DNA of 64,000 nucleotides from Bacillota bacterium (GTDB lineage: Bacteria; Bacillota; Clostridia; Lachnospirales; Lachnospiraceae). Position numbers and translations under genes: made by a program. Of this stretch, positions 17,014-26,225 are shown one piece after another (the stretch's first letter is position 1; each line of letters starts with the position of its first letter). Under the pieces are notes generated by a model. That model ran no database searches. It was not told the origin of the DNA and saw only the letters and a program-made list of their open reading frames with translations. Where the stretch lies: assembly GCA_023439505.1 (NCBI GenBank), contig JAEXNR010000037.1:1-64000 (forward strand), read 5' to 3'.

Positions 17014-18687
17014 ATGAGAAGTGAATCAGTAAAATCCGGTATGCAGCAGGCACCCCATAGATCATTATTTAATGCATTGGGGATGACGAAAGAAGAATTA
17101 AATAAGCCACTGATCGGTATTGTAAGTTCTTATAATGAGATCGTACCCGGTCATATGAATCTGGACAAAATTGTTGAAGCAGTCAGGCTGGGCGTGGCAA
17201 TGGCAGGCGGTACTCCCATTGTATTTCCTGCAATTGCGGTTTGTGACGGAATTGCCATGGGACATCAGGGAATGAAGTATTCTCTGGTTACAAGAGATTT
17301 GATTGCTGATTCAACGGAAGCTATGGCAATGGCACATCAATTTGACGCACTTGTTATGGTTCCCAACTGTGATAAGAATGTACCTGGACTCTTAATGGCA
17401 GCAGCCAGAGTTAATATTCCTACAATCTTTGTCAGCGGAGGTCCTATGCTGGCGGGCAGAGTCAACGGCTGCAAGACCAGTCTTTCCACCATGTTTGAAG
17501 CAGTGGGCTCTTATAGTGCAGGTAAGATGACAGAAGAAGAAGTGGATGAACTGGCAAGTAAGGTATGTCCGACCTGCGGTTCCTGCTCGGGAATGTATAC
17601 AGCCAACTCCATGAACTGCCTGACAGAAGTAATCGGTATGGGATTAAAAGGGAACGGAACCATCCCCGCTGTTTACTCAGAGAGAATCAGACTGGCAAAG
17701 CATGCCGGTATGAAGATCATGGAGCTTTTAGAGAAGAACATCAGACCAAGGGACATTATGACGAAAGAAGCCTTTATGAACGCCCTGACAGTGGATATGG
17801 CACTGGGGTGTTCCACCAATACCATGCTTCATTTGCCTGCGATTGCTCATGAGGTTGGTTTTGAGCTAAACATAGATATTGCCAATGAAGTAAGTGCCAG
17901 AACGCCGAATCTTTGCCATCTGGCTCCGGCGGGACATACTTATATGGAAGATTTGAATGAAGCCGGCGGTGTATATGCCGTTATGAATGAACTCAATAAA
18001 ATAGGATTATTAAATACCGAGCTGATTACCGCTACAGGTAAGACAGTGGGTGAGAATATAGAGAACTGTATCAACCGGGATCCCGAAGTGATCAGACCGA
18101 TAGAAAATCCCTTTAGCAAAACAGGAGGAATAGCCATATTAAAAGGCAATCTGGCCCCTGACTCAGGCGTTGTAAAACGTTCTGCCGTAGCCCCAGAGAT
18201 GTTAAAACATGAAGGACCCGCCAGAGTTTTTGACTGCGAGGAAGATGCAATTGCAGCAATTAAGGGCGGCAAAATCGTAGAAGGTGATGTGGTGGTAATC
18301 CGTTATGAGGGACCGAAAGGCGGACCGGGGATGAGAGAGATGCTAAATCCGACCAGTGCCATTATGGGTATGGGACTTGGCTCCTCCGTTGCATTAATTA
18401 CCGATGGCCGTTTTTCAGGAGCTTCCAGAGGAGCCTGTATCGGACATGTATCACCGGAGGCTGCAGTTGGCGGTAACATCGCGCTTGTAGAAGAAGGCGA
18501 TATCATCCGGATTGATATTAATGAGAATACCCTTGATTTTGTAATCTCAGAGGAAGAACTGGAAGCCAGAAGAGCAAAATGGCAGCCGAGAGAGCCAAAG
18601 ATTACAACCGGATATTTATCCCGTTATGTTGCGATGGTTACCTCAGGAAATCGGGGCGCAGTTTTGGAGGTACCGAAGGTAAAGTAA
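17014..18687 (+). CDS. ilvD: Dihydroxy-acid dehydratase
   Basis: This 557-residue enzyme dehydrates 2,3-dihydroxy-isovalerate and -methylvalerate to the 2-oxo acids that lead to valine, leucine and isoleucine. The three cluster cysteines of the IlvD/Edd family are in CDGIAMGHQGM, PNCDKNVPGLL and CPTCGSCSGMYTANSM. The C-terminal GRFSGASRGACIGHVSPEA is the conserved Mg/substrate loop. The length is normal. AAAGGTGG precedes the ATG. It is followed after 42 bp by ilvB on the same strand. Confidence 0.96.
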   Translation: MRSESVKSGMQQAPHRSLFNALGMTKEELNKPLIGIVSSYNEIVPGHMNLDKIVEAVRLGVAMAGGTPIVFPAIAVCDGIAMGHQGMKYSLVTRDLIADSTEAMAMAHQFDALVMVPNCDKNVPGLLMAAARVNIPTIFVSGGPMLAGRVNGCKTSLSTMFEAVGSYSAGKMTEEEVDELASKVCPTCGSCSGMYTANSMNCLTEVIGMGLKGNGTIPAVYSERIRLAKHAGMKIMELLEKNIRPRDIMTKEAFMNALTVDMALGCSTNTMLHLPAIAHEVGFELNIDIANEVSARTPNLCHLAPAGHTYMEDLNEAGGVYAVMNELNKIGLLNTELITATGKTVGENIENCINRDPEVIRPIENPFSKTGGIAILKGNLAPDSGVVKRSAVAPEMLKHEGPARVFDCEEDAIAAIKGGKIVEGDVVVIRYEGPKGGPGMREMLNPTSAIMGMGLGSSVALITDGRFSGASRGACIGHVSPEAAVGGNIALVEEGDIIRIDINENTLDFVISEEELEARRAKWQPREPKITTGYLSRYVAMVTSGNRGAVLEVPKVK

Positions 18688-18729
18688 GACTTTGATTTTA
18701 CATTGTTTCGGCAGATTTGGAGGATAAGG

Positions 18730-20406
18730 ATGGAATTAACAGGATCACAAATCGTAATTGAATGTTTGAAGGAGCAGGGCGTCGATACCGTATTCGGGTA
18801 TCCCGGCGGAACCATATTAAACATTTATGATGAACTATACAAACACAGCAAAGAGATCAGACATATTCTGACTTCTCACGAGCAGGGGGCGTCACACGCT
18901 GCTGACGGATATGCAAGAGCAACGGGAAAAGTGGGGGTATGCTTTGCAACATCCGGGCCCGGTTCGACAAACCTGGTTACGGGAATTGCGACTGCTTACA
19001 TGGACAGCGTCCCCATGGTTGCGATTACAGCCAATGTAGCTGTTAACCTGCTGGGAAGGGATTCTTTTCAGGAGATAGATATTGCCGGTGTTACCATGCC
19101 AATTACAAAACATAATTATATTGTCAGAGATATTAAAGTACTTGCAGATACCATCAGAAAGGCGTTTAAGATTGCCAAATCCGGCAGGCCCGGTCCTGTA
19201 CTGATTGATATCACAAAAGATGTTACTGCTGCCAAGACGTCATATACCAGTATTGTACCGGAACCTGTTCTTAGGACGACGGATACGATTATCGAAGGTG
19301 ATTTGGTTAATGCCATTGAGATGATCAGGAAGGCAAAGAAGCCATACATCTTTGTTGGCGGTGGTGCGGTGATCTCGGAGGCACAGGATGAATTAAGGGA
19401 ATTTGTCAGAAAAGTAGATGCTCCTGTTGCCGATACGCTCATGGGAAAGGGTGCCTTTGACGGAAGAGATCCCCTATATACGGGTATGCTTGGTATGCAT
19501 GGAACGAAGACCTCTAATCTTGGGGTAACACAATGTGATCTGTTAATAACCATCGGCGCAAGATTCTCGGACAGAGTCACAGGAAATGCCAATAAATTTG
19601 CCCGCAATGCCAGAATTCTGCAAATCGATATTGATCCGGCGGAAATTAATAAGAATGTTAGGACGAGTAAAAGTGTAATTGGAGATATCAGAGAGGTCTT
19701 ACAGAGATTAAATGAAAGACTTGATGCGCAGGAACACAAGGAATGGATTAATCACATTATGGACTTAAAGCAGAAATTTCCGCTCAAATATAATCAGGAT
19801 GTTTTGACAGGCCCATATATTCTGGAGAAGCTATATGAGATTACAGACGGAGAGGCTATTGTTACCACTGAGGTTGGCCAGCATCAGATGTGGTCTGCCC
19901 AGTATTATAAATATAAACTGCCCAGAACATTTATTACCTCAGGAGGGCTTGGTACCATGGGATACGGATTGGGTGCCTGTATCGGAGCCAAAGTGGGTCT
20001 TGGGGATAAAATAGTTGTTAATATAGCAGGGGATGGCTGCTTTCGAATGAATATGAACGAGATTGCAACCGCGACCCGCTATAATATCCCAATTATCCAG
20101 ATCGTATTTAACAATCACGTTCTTGGAATGGTACGTCAATGGCAGACGCTCTTCTACGATAAACGCTACTCTAATACCACGCTGACTGATAAGGTGGATT
20201 TTGTTAAGCTGGCAGAGGCAATGGGGGCAAAGGCGTATAAGATTACGAAGAAGGAAGAAGTGGAAGGGGTATTAAAGGAAGCAATCGCCTTAAAGGAGCC
20301 TGTACTGATTGAATGCGTGATAGATTGCGATGATAAGGTTTGGCCGATGGTTGCTCCGGGAGCTGCCATTGATGAAGTGTTTTCAGAGGAAGATATGAAG
20401 AAATAG
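18730..20406 (+). CDS. ilvB: Acetolactate synthase, catalytic (large) subunit
   Basis: This 558-residue thiamine-diphosphate enzyme condenses pyruvate (or pyruvate with 2-oxobutyrate) to acetolactate. It shows FGYPGGTILNIYDEL at the N-terminus, the cofactor-activating glutamate in SHEQGASHAADGYARATG, and the C-terminal ThDP motif GDGCFRMNMNEIATA through IVFNNHVLGMV. LLGRDSFQEIDIAG fits anabolic ALS rather than catabolic AlsS. I chose the ATG at 18730, with GGAGG about 6 bases upstream, over a longer frame from 18703. No small regulatory subunit gene (ilvN) follows, so it must be elsewhere or absent. Confidence 0.94.
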   Translation: MELTGSQIVIECLKEQGVDTVFGYPGGTILNIYDELYKHSKEIRHILTSHEQGASHAADGYARATGKVGVCFATSGPGSTNLVTGIATAYMDSVPMVAITANVAVNLLGRDSFQEIDIAGVTMPITKHNYIVRDIKVLADTIRKAFKIAKSGRPGPVLIDITKDVTAAKTSYTSIVPEPVLRTTDTIIEGDLVNAIEMIRKAKKPYIFVGGGAVISEAQDELREFVRKVDAPVADTLMGKGAFDGRDPLYTGMLGMHGTKTSNLGVTQCDLLITIGARFSDRVTGNANKFARNARILQIDIDPAEINKNVRTSKSVIGDIREVLQRLNERLDAQEHKEWINHIMDLKQKFPLKYNQDVLTGPYILEKLYEITDGEAIVTTEVGQHQMWSAQYYKYKLPRTFITSGGLGTMGYGLGACIGAKVGLGDKIVVNIAGDGCFRMNMNEIATATRYNIPIIQIVFNNHVLGMVRQWQTLFYDKRYSNTTLTDKVDFVKLAEAMGAKAYKITKKEEVEGVLKEAIALKEPVLIECVIDCDDKVWPMVAPGAAIDEVFSEEDMKK

Positions 20407-20452
20407 GGGAATAGACAGGAGTGCTTTTCAGTTATTTCTAAAATCTTAATTA

Positions 20453-20481
20453 TTGACAAAAAAATAACGTAGTTCTATAAT
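20453..20481 (+). promoter_or_regulatory. Consensus sigma-A promoter of serC-serA
   Basis: TTGACA at 20453-20458 and TATAAT at 20476-20481 are separated by exactly 17 bases, a perfect consensus. The serC start is 76 bp downstream. It suggests strong constitutive expression. Confidence 0.85.
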
Positions 20482-20557
20482 TAATTTCAAGATGCTGTAT
20501 GACAGTATGATGTCGGAAGTATGAAAGAATGGTAAGGATATTAAGGAGGATGAGAAC

Positions 20558-21643
20558 GTGGGTAGAATTTATAACTTTTCGGCCGGTCCGGCTATGCTGC
20601 CGGTAGAGGTATTACAGGAAGCTGCAGATGAGATGTTAGATTACAGAGGAACCGGAATGTCCGTCATGGAGATGAGTCACAGATCCAAAGCCTATGAGAC
20701 GATTATTCAGGAAGCAGAAAAAGATCTGAGAGATTTACTCCAAATACCTGACAATTATAAGGTATTGTTTCTTCAGGGTGGTGCTTCCCAGCAATTTGCA
20801 ATGATACCGATGAATCTGATGAAGAATAAGGTGGCAGATTACATTATCACCGGTCAATGGGCGAAAAAAGCTTATCAGGAAGCTAAAATTTACGGAACTG
20901 CCAATGCAGTTGCTTCCTCCGCAGATAAGACCTTTTCCTATATTCCGGATTGTTCCGATCTTCCGATCTCAGAAAATGCTGATTATGTTTATATTTGTGA
21001 GAATAATACAATATACGGAACCAAATATAAACAGCTGCCGAATACGAAGGGAAAACCCCTGGTGGCCGATGTTTCCTCCTGCTTCCTATCAGAGCCTATG
21101 GATGTTGCTAAGTATGGTGTGGTTTACGGAGGCGTTCAAAAAAATATCGGACCTGCCGGTGTGGTGATCGTCATTATACGTGAAGATTTGATCACTGAGG
21201 ATACCCTTCCTCAAACTCCTACCATGTTAAAATACAAAATCCATTCCGATGAAAAATCCCTGTACAATACACCACCGGCGTATGGTATTTATATTTGCGG
21301 TAAAGTATTCAAGTGGATTAAGAATTTGGGCGGACTTGAGGCTATGAAAGATAGAAATGAAAAAAAAGCCGCTATTCTTTATGATTTCCTTGATCAAAGC
21401 AAAATGTTCCATGGAACAGTAGTTAAAGAGGATCGGTCTTTAATGAATGTCCCGTTTGTTACCGGCGATGAAGAACTGGATGCCAAATTCGTGAAAGAAG
21501 CAAAGGCAGCCGGATTTGAGAACCTGAAAGGACATAGAACAGTTGGGGGCATGAGAGCCAGCATCTATAACGCTATGCCAATCGAAGGTGTTCAGGCATT
21601 GGTGGAATTTATGAAGCAGTTTGAGGCGCAGAATACAAAATAA
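20558..21643 (+). CDS. serC: Phosphoserine aminotransferase
   Basis: This 361-residue PLP enzyme converts 3-phosphohydroxypyruvate and glutamate to phosphoserine. It shows IYNFSAGPAMLPVEVL at the start, MSHRSKAYETI, LQGGASQQFAMIPMNL, and the PLP lysine in VYGGVQKNIGPAG at about residue 193. RTVGGMRASIYNAMP near the end is the usual phosphate-binding arginine/His region. The length is normal. It has AAGGAGG upstream, a GTG start, and is the first gene of serC-serA (26 bp apart). Confidence 0.96.
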   Translation: MGRIYNFSAGPAMLPVEVLQEAADEMLDYRGTGMSVMEMSHRSKAYETIIQEAEKDLRDLLQIPDNYKVLFLQGGASQQFAMIPMNLMKNKVADYIITGQWAKKAYQEAKIYGTANAVASSADKTFSYIPDCSDLPISENADYVYICENNTIYGTKYKQLPNTKGKPLVADVSSCFLSEPMDVAKYGVVYGGVQKNIGPAGVVIVIIREDLITEDTLPQTPTMLKYKIHSDEKSLYNTPPAYGIYICGKVFKWIKNLGGLEAMKDRNEKKAAILYDFLDQSKMFHGTVVKEDRSLMNVPFVTGDEELDAKFVKEAKAAGFENLKGHRTVGGMRASIYNAMPIEGVQALVEFMKQFEAQNTK

Positions 21644-21669
21644 GGGTCATGTGGAAGGAGTCCGGAATT

Positions 21670-22848
21670 ATGAAATATCATTGTCTAAATCCTATTGCTG
21701 AGATAGGGTTGAATATTTTTACAGATCAGTACGAGAAGACGGAGAGCATGAACGATGCTGATGTAGTGCTGGTCAGAAGCGCAGCAATGCATGATTTGGA
21801 ATTATCCGGCGATGTTAAGGCGATAGCCAGAGCCGGTGCCGGCGTTAATAATATTCCACTGGATAAGTGTGCTGAAAAGGGGATTGTTGTTTTTAATACG
21901 CCCGGTGCGAATGCAAATGGTGTAAAGGAACTTGTAATTGCCGGACTTATGCTTGCCTCCCGTGATATCGTAGGTGGAATCAACTGGGTGCAAACGGTGA
22001 AGGATGATCCGTCCGTGGCAAAACTTGTTGAAAAAGGAAAAGCAAAATTTGCCGGCAAGGAAATCCAGGGTAAAAAACTGGGCGTAATCGGTCTTGGTGC
22101 GATCGGTGTATTGGTTGCCAATGCAGCCAATCGTCTGGGCATGCAGGTTTATGGCTATGATCCTTTTATCTCCGTGGACAGTGCATGGAATTTATCCCGT
22201 GATATTGTACATGTGAAAGCCAGAGAAGACATATATAGAGAATGTGATTATATTACCGTACATACCCCATTAATCGAAGATAAAGATCCCAGTGTGAATA
22301 CGAAGGAAATGATCAACAGTGAGACGCTCGCCAAGATGAAGGATGGTGTCGTAATTCTGAATTTTGCAAGAGATCTGCTGGTAAATGATAATGATATCGC
22401 CATTGCCTTAAAGGACGGCAAGGTTGCAAGATACGTAACGGATTTCCCTAACGGAAAGACAGCAGGGATGGAAGGCGTGATTGCAATCCCTCACCTTGGA
22501 GCCTCTACAGAGGAGTCGGAAGATAATTGTGCGGTTATGGCTGTAAAACAATTAATGGATTATATGGAGAATGGCAACATTAAGAATTCTGTGAATTACC
22601 CTAATTGCGATGCAGGCATTTGCATGGCAGGCGGCAGAATTACGATTCTTCACAGAAATATACCCAACATGCTGACCCAGTTTACAGGTGCTTTTTCATC
22701 CGAGAATATTAATATCTCAGATATGATGAATAAAAGCAGGGGTGATTATGCTTATACGGTCATTGATGTGGAAGCTTCCATTAATTCGGATGTGGCAGCA
22801 AAACTTACCGATATTCAAGGGGTTCTAAAGGTTAGAATAGTGAAATAA
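21670..22848 (+). CDS. serA: D-3-phosphoglycerate dehydrogenase (with ACT domain)
   Basis: This 392-residue NAD-dependent enzyme starts the serine pathway by oxidising 3-phosphoglycerate. The NAD-binding motif is GVIGLGAIGVLVANAA, the catalytic arginine region is LNFARDLLVND, and the catalytic histidine is in IAIPHLGASTEESEDN. A C-terminal ACT domain (about residues 320-392, ITILHRNIPNMLTQFTGAF) suggests serine feedback. It is shorter than the 530-residue type. I chose the ATG at 21670 because AAGGAG then lies 9 bases upstream; an ATG at 21649 would include that site. No serB is seen nearby. Confidence 0.94.
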   Translation: MKYHCLNPIAEIGLNIFTDQYEKTESMNDADVVLVRSAAMHDLELSGDVKAIARAGAGVNNIPLDKCAEKGIVVFNTPGANANGVKELVIAGLMLASRDIVGGINWVQTVKDDPSVAKLVEKGKAKFAGKEIQGKKLGVIGLGAIGVLVANAANRLGMQVYGYDPFISVDSAWNLSRDIVHVKAREDIYRECDYITVHTPLIEDKDPSVNTKEMINSETLAKMKDGVVILNFARDLLVNDNDIAIALKDGKVARYVTDFPNGKTAGMEGVIAIPHLGASTEESEDNCAVMAVKQLMDYMENGNIKNSVNYPNCDAGICMAGGRITILHRNIPNMLTQFTGAFSSENINISDMMNKSRGDYAYTVIDVEASINSDVAAKLTDIQGVLKVRIVK

Positions 22849-22868
22849 TTAAGGATAAGACTATTTTT

Positions 22869-22916
22869 AGGACATGGAAAAATCGAAAAGTAGAATAGAT
22901 TTTCCGTGTCCTATTT
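22869..22916 (+). terminator. Terminator of serC-serA
   Basis: A 13-bp stem (22869-22881 with 22900-22912, one G-U pair) is followed by ATTTTATG. It closes the serCA transcript, so the downstream DUF1015 gene probably has its own promoter in the 230 bp that follow, where I see no convincing -35/-10 pair. Confidence 0.7.
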
Positions 22917-23145
22917 TATGATACACTTTTTTAACCTTACGAATCGAGAAATACTTGATTATTCTTTTATTATTTATTAAACTGGATAGAGAGTTTTATT
23001 AAGATCTTGGGTCAATTAATTTTGCGGCTGTTAAATATCTGATCAGACAATAAGGGTGAAATGGAGCGGGTAAGTCTGCATTATGTGAAAATAAATCTGT
23101 CATTGCAAAATACAATTGACATTTGATCATGTAGGAGGAAAATAA

Positions 23146-24384
23146 ATGGCAACGGTAAAACCATTCTTATGTATCAGACCGGATGCTAAGGTAGTGAGCA
23201 GAGTAGCTGCACTTCCTTATGATGTATACAACCGAAAGGAAGCAAAAGAAGAAGTAAAGAGGGAACCCATGTCCTTTCTGCGAATAGACCGTGCTGAAAC
23301 GAATTTCGAGGAAGAGGTGGATATATATGATTCCTGCGTATATCAGAAGGCAAGGGAACTCCTTCAGGAGATGATTCAGAAGGGCACCTTCCTCTCTGAT
23401 GATACCAGATGCTATTATGTATATGAATTAATCATGAACGGCAGATCTCAGACAGGTTTGGTAGCCTGCGCGTCTATAGATGACTACATTGGGAATGTGA
23501 TTAAGAAACATGAGAATACAAGAGAAGAGAAAGAGATTGACCGAATCAATCATGTGGATATTTGTGATGCACAGACGGGACCGATTTTTTTGGCATACCG
23601 CTCTTCACAGACAGTCAATGAAATTATAAAGGATGTTAAAACCGGAGAGCCAATTTATCATTTTGAATCAGTGGACGGTATTATACATATCGTATGGAGA
23701 ATCTCACAACCTGAGAGAATTGAAGAGCTGCAGTGTGCATTTGAGGGCATAAACAGTATTTACATTGCAGATGGTCATCATAGAGCTGCCTCCGCTGTAA
23801 AGGTGGGATTAAAACGCAGAAAAGAAAATCCGGATTATGATGGTACAGAAGAATTCAATTATTTTCTTTCAGTACTGTTTCCCCATGATCAGTTGATGAT
23901 CCTGCCCTATAACAGAGCGGTGAAGGGATTAAACGGTCTGTCAGAGGAAGCGTTTATCAATCGGATTAAGTTGAATTTTGAGGTGATTGCACAAGATCAA
24001 CCCTATGCACCGGATCAAAAGCTTACCTTTGGTATGTACCTTGGAAAACAATGGTATTGTCTTAGCGCTAAGGAGAATTTGCATGGGATCAAAGATCCTG
24101 TGGATGCACTTGATGTATCTGTCCTGCAGGATTATATATTAAAGCCGATCCTTGGGATAGAGGATCCACGTACCAATACACGTATGGGATTTATCGGGGG
24201 CATCAGAGGACTTTCCTGGTTGGAGAAAAGAGTATCGGAGGACATGACAGTAGCATTTTCAATGTATCCTACGTCAATCACGGAGTTGTTTGATGTATCA
24301 GATGCCGGGAAATTAATGCCCCCCAAATCCACATGGTTTGAACCGAAGTTAAGAAGCGGTTTATTCATACATAAGTTATCTTAA
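23146..24384 (+). CDS. DUF1015 family protein
   Basis: This 412-residue protein of the DUF1015 family shows the typical N-terminus VKPFLCIRPDAKVVSRVAALPYDVY, then HENTREEKEIDRINH, the conserved core YIADGHHRAASAVKVG at about residues 205-220, and EEFNYFLSVLFPHDQLMILPYNR. Members lie next to serA/serC in many clostridia and Bacteroidetes, which points to serine or one-carbon metabolism, but no reaction is established to my knowledge. Here it follows serCA after a terminator and is 25 bp ahead of rubrerythrin, so it is probably cotranscribed with that gene. GGAGG precedes the ATG. Confidence 0.85.
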   Translation: MATVKPFLCIRPDAKVVSRVAALPYDVYNRKEAKEEVKREPMSFLRIDRAETNFEEEVDIYDSCVYQKARELLQEMIQKGTFLSDDTRCYYVYELIMNGRSQTGLVACASIDDYIGNVIKKHENTREEKEIDRINHVDICDAQTGPIFLAYRSSQTVNEIIKDVKTGEPIYHFESVDGIIHIVWRISQPERIEELQCAFEGINSIYIADGHHRAASAVKVGLKRRKENPDYDGTEEFNYFLSVLFPHDQLMILPYNRAVKGLNGLSEEAFINRIKLNFEVIAQDQPYAPDQKLTFGMYLGKQWYCLSAKENLHGIKDPVDALDVSVLQDYILKPILGIEDPRTNTRMGFIGGIRGLSWLEKRVSEDMTVAFSMYPTSITELFDVSDAGKLMPPKSTWFEPKLRSGLFIHKLS

Positions 24385-24409
24385 ATTAATTCATAAAGGA
24401 GGAAATGTT

Positions 24410-25003
24410 ATGGCATCTTTAAGAGGAACAAAGACACTGGAAAACTTAATGAAATCATTTGCGGGAGAATCGCAGGCGAGGATGCGTTATACTTATTTTG
24501 CATCGGTAGCAGGAAAAGAAGGGTATAAACAGATCCAAAATATCTTTCTGGAAACTGCTGAGAATGAGAAGGAACATGCCAAAGTATTTATGAAGCTGGC
24601 GCTGGAACATCTGGATGGTGAAAATCCCGCACCTGTGGAAATCAATGCTACCTATCCTTTTGCTTATGGAGATACTGTTGCTAACTTAAAAGCTGCAGCA
24701 GCGGGAGAATTGGAAGAGGCAGAGATTGATTATCCTGCATTTGCACAGACGGCCAAAGAGGAAGGGTTTACAGACATCGCCACACGCTTTAGCCTGATCG
24801 CAAAAGTTGAAAAGCATCATCAGGAAAGGTACAGTAAACTTCTAAAGAATATTGAAGATGGTACTGTATTTAAGAAAGATGGCAAGTTTTATTGGAAATG
24901 TCTTAATTGCGGATATATTCATGAAGGGGATGCTGCACTTGAGCTCTGTCCTGCATGCAAACATCCAAAGGCATATTTCCAGCTGCTTGATGATTGCTTT
25001 TAA
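24410..25003 (+). CDS. rbr: Rubrerythrin
   Basis: This 197-residue non-heme iron peroxidase detoxifies hydrogen peroxide in anaerobes. The N-terminal ferritin-like four-helix domain carries the diiron ligands in FAGESQARMRYTYFA, AENEKEHAKVF, AAGELEEAEIDYPAFA and VEKHHQERYSKLL. A C-terminal rubredoxin domain (about residues 160-197) has two Cys pairs, CLNCGYIHEG and CPACKHPKAYF, for Fe(Cys)4. The domain order and length are classical. AAGGAGG lies just upstream. The gene is followed by a strong terminator and closes the unit that starts with DUF1015. Confidence 0.96.
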   Translation: MASLRGTKTLENLMKSFAGESQARMRYTYFASVAGKEGYKQIQNIFLETAENEKEHAKVFMKLALEHLDGENPAPVEINATYPFAYGDTVANLKAAAAGELEEAEIDYPAFAQTAKEEGFTDIATRFSLIAKVEKHHQERYSKLLKNIEDGTVFKKDGKFYWKCLNCGYIHEGDAALELCPACKHPKAYFQLLDDCF

Positions 25004-25047
25004 TCAGAATTCAAACATGGTGTCAAATCGATTGATATAACGAATAT

Positions 25048-25090
25048 AAGTGTGTTCATAGAAGGCTTTGGTTCTATGACACACTTTTTT
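25048..25090 (+). terminator. Terminator after rubrerythrin
   Basis: A stem of about 14 bp (AAGTGTG-TTCATAGAA region pairing with TTCTATGA-CACACTT) with a short loop is followed by TTTTTT. It lies 45 bp past the rbr stop. Confidence 0.85.
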
Positions 25091-25244
25091 CGGTTGACAA
25101 AGCAGCTGCCATTCGTTGGGGATCAAAGATCGTCAGGCTTTTTAAATTGCAGTCCATTGTTTATAAAAAATTAATATAATCGCCTGAGTAACGAATTTTA
25201 CTGAAATGTATCCATAAATTACACTTCTTATATGTGAATACCAC

Positions 25245-25273
25245 TTGCACAAAGGGTTAATTTACTATATGAT
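25245..25273 (+). promoter_or_regulatory. Predicted promoter of the DUF624 gene
   Basis: TTGCAC at 25245-25250 and TATGAT at 25268-25273 are separated by 17 bases. It is the only good promoter in the 350 bp between rbr and the YesL-like gene; the rest of that gap holds only the rbr terminator. Confidence 0.6.
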
Positions 25274-25353
25274 ATTCAAAGAAAATGAAAAATAATATAG
25301 AGGCAACAAAAGGGGTTGTTTTACGTATTATTATTGAAAGGTTTGGTGTACTT

Positions 25354-26013
25354 ATGGGTAATTTTTTTAATATGAATAACGGTGTTTTCGCTTTTCTCGG
25401 TAAGCTATTTGATCTGATCTTTTTAAATATTATCTGGGTCATATTCTGTATTCCGATTATAACCATCGGACCTGCTAATACTGCATTATACTATACAACT
25501 GTGAAAGTAATCAGAAGAGAGCGGGGCTATGTATTTCGTGAATTTTTTAAATCCTTCCGTCTCAATTTTAAGAGAGGTACCATTGTCGGAATTGTGCTGA
25601 CTTTGTTGTCCTTAGTATTGTTTTTTGATCTATCCTGGGCGAACCATGCGGAATTTGCCAACAATACTCAGAGAACTATTTTATATGGTGTCTTTGTAGC
25701 GTTGTCATCCTTACTCTTTTTTGTATCCGTTTATGTATTTCCTGTGCTTTCCAGATTTGACATGACTATAAAACAATTATGTAAAGCCTCTGCTTTAATG
25801 GCGGTCAAGCATCTGCTCACAACGATTTTGATTGCTGCTACAACAATAGCCGCTGTATTACTGGTGCTGTTTAATGTGTTGTTTATCTTTGTTATTCCCG
25901 GACTTGTAACGTTATGCAATTCATTCCTTATGGAACGGGTATTGAAAAAGTATATGCCTCAGTCATCAGGAGATCCGGAAGACACCGGTAAAGATGAATG
26001 GTATCTTGAATAA
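25354..26013 (+). CDS. DUF624 (YesL-like) membrane protein
   Basis: This 219-residue integral membrane protein starts MGNFFNMNNGVFAFLGKLFDLIFLNIIWV, the usual DUF624 N-terminus, followed by CIPIITIGPANTALYYTTVKVIRRERGYVFREFFKSFR. About five membrane segments follow. YesL-like proteins often lie in carbohydrate-uptake loci, but here there are no such neighbours, and the role is unknown. I chose the ATG at 25354 because family members start at that point; an in-frame ATG at 25285 would add 23 residues with no family match. Confidence 0.8.
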   Translation: MGNFFNMNNGVFAFLGKLFDLIFLNIIWVIFCIPIITIGPANTALYYTTVKVIRRERGYVFREFFKSFRLNFKRGTIVGIVLTLLSLVLFFDLSWANHAEFANNTQRTILYGVFVALSSLLFFVSVYVFPVLSRFDMTIKQLCKASALMAVKHLLTTILIAATTIAAVLLVLFNVLFIFVIPGLVTLCNSFLMERVLKKYMPQSSGDPEDTGKDEWYLE

Positions 26014-26160
26014 AAGAAAAGAAAGAAATTGATAATAATTATTAATAAAATTAAATCATACCCTGATTTTTTGCATAAAAATAAAAATAAATTAAAAAAA
26101 TACTTTTCTTTTTATGTAAAACGTGGTATATAGTATATTATGATATTTTAGTATAGAACA

Positions 26161-26196
26161 AAGGTGTTCTCATGATGGAGAGAGAACGCCTTTTTT
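26161..26196 (+). promoter_or_regulatory. Terminator-like hairpin in the glnN leader (attenuator candidate)
   Basis: A 10-bp stem, AAGGTGTTCT at 26161-26170 with AGAACGCCTT at 26183-26192, is followed by a T run. It lies 30-65 bp before glnN and downstream of AT-rich sequence with TATATT/TATGAT-like -10 boxes at 26125-26146. This is the layout of a conditional terminator that must be read through for glutamine synthetase to be made. It could instead be the terminator of the upstream gene, whose stop is 148 bp away. Confidence 0.5.
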
Positions 26197-26225
26197 CATA
26201 ATTATTTTGAGAGGAGATACAAAGT

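Noticed and set aside
19116..19739. 207-residue minus-strand open frame inside ilvB
   Set aside because: Antisense shadow of a well-matched enzyme; low complexity and no ribosome binding site.
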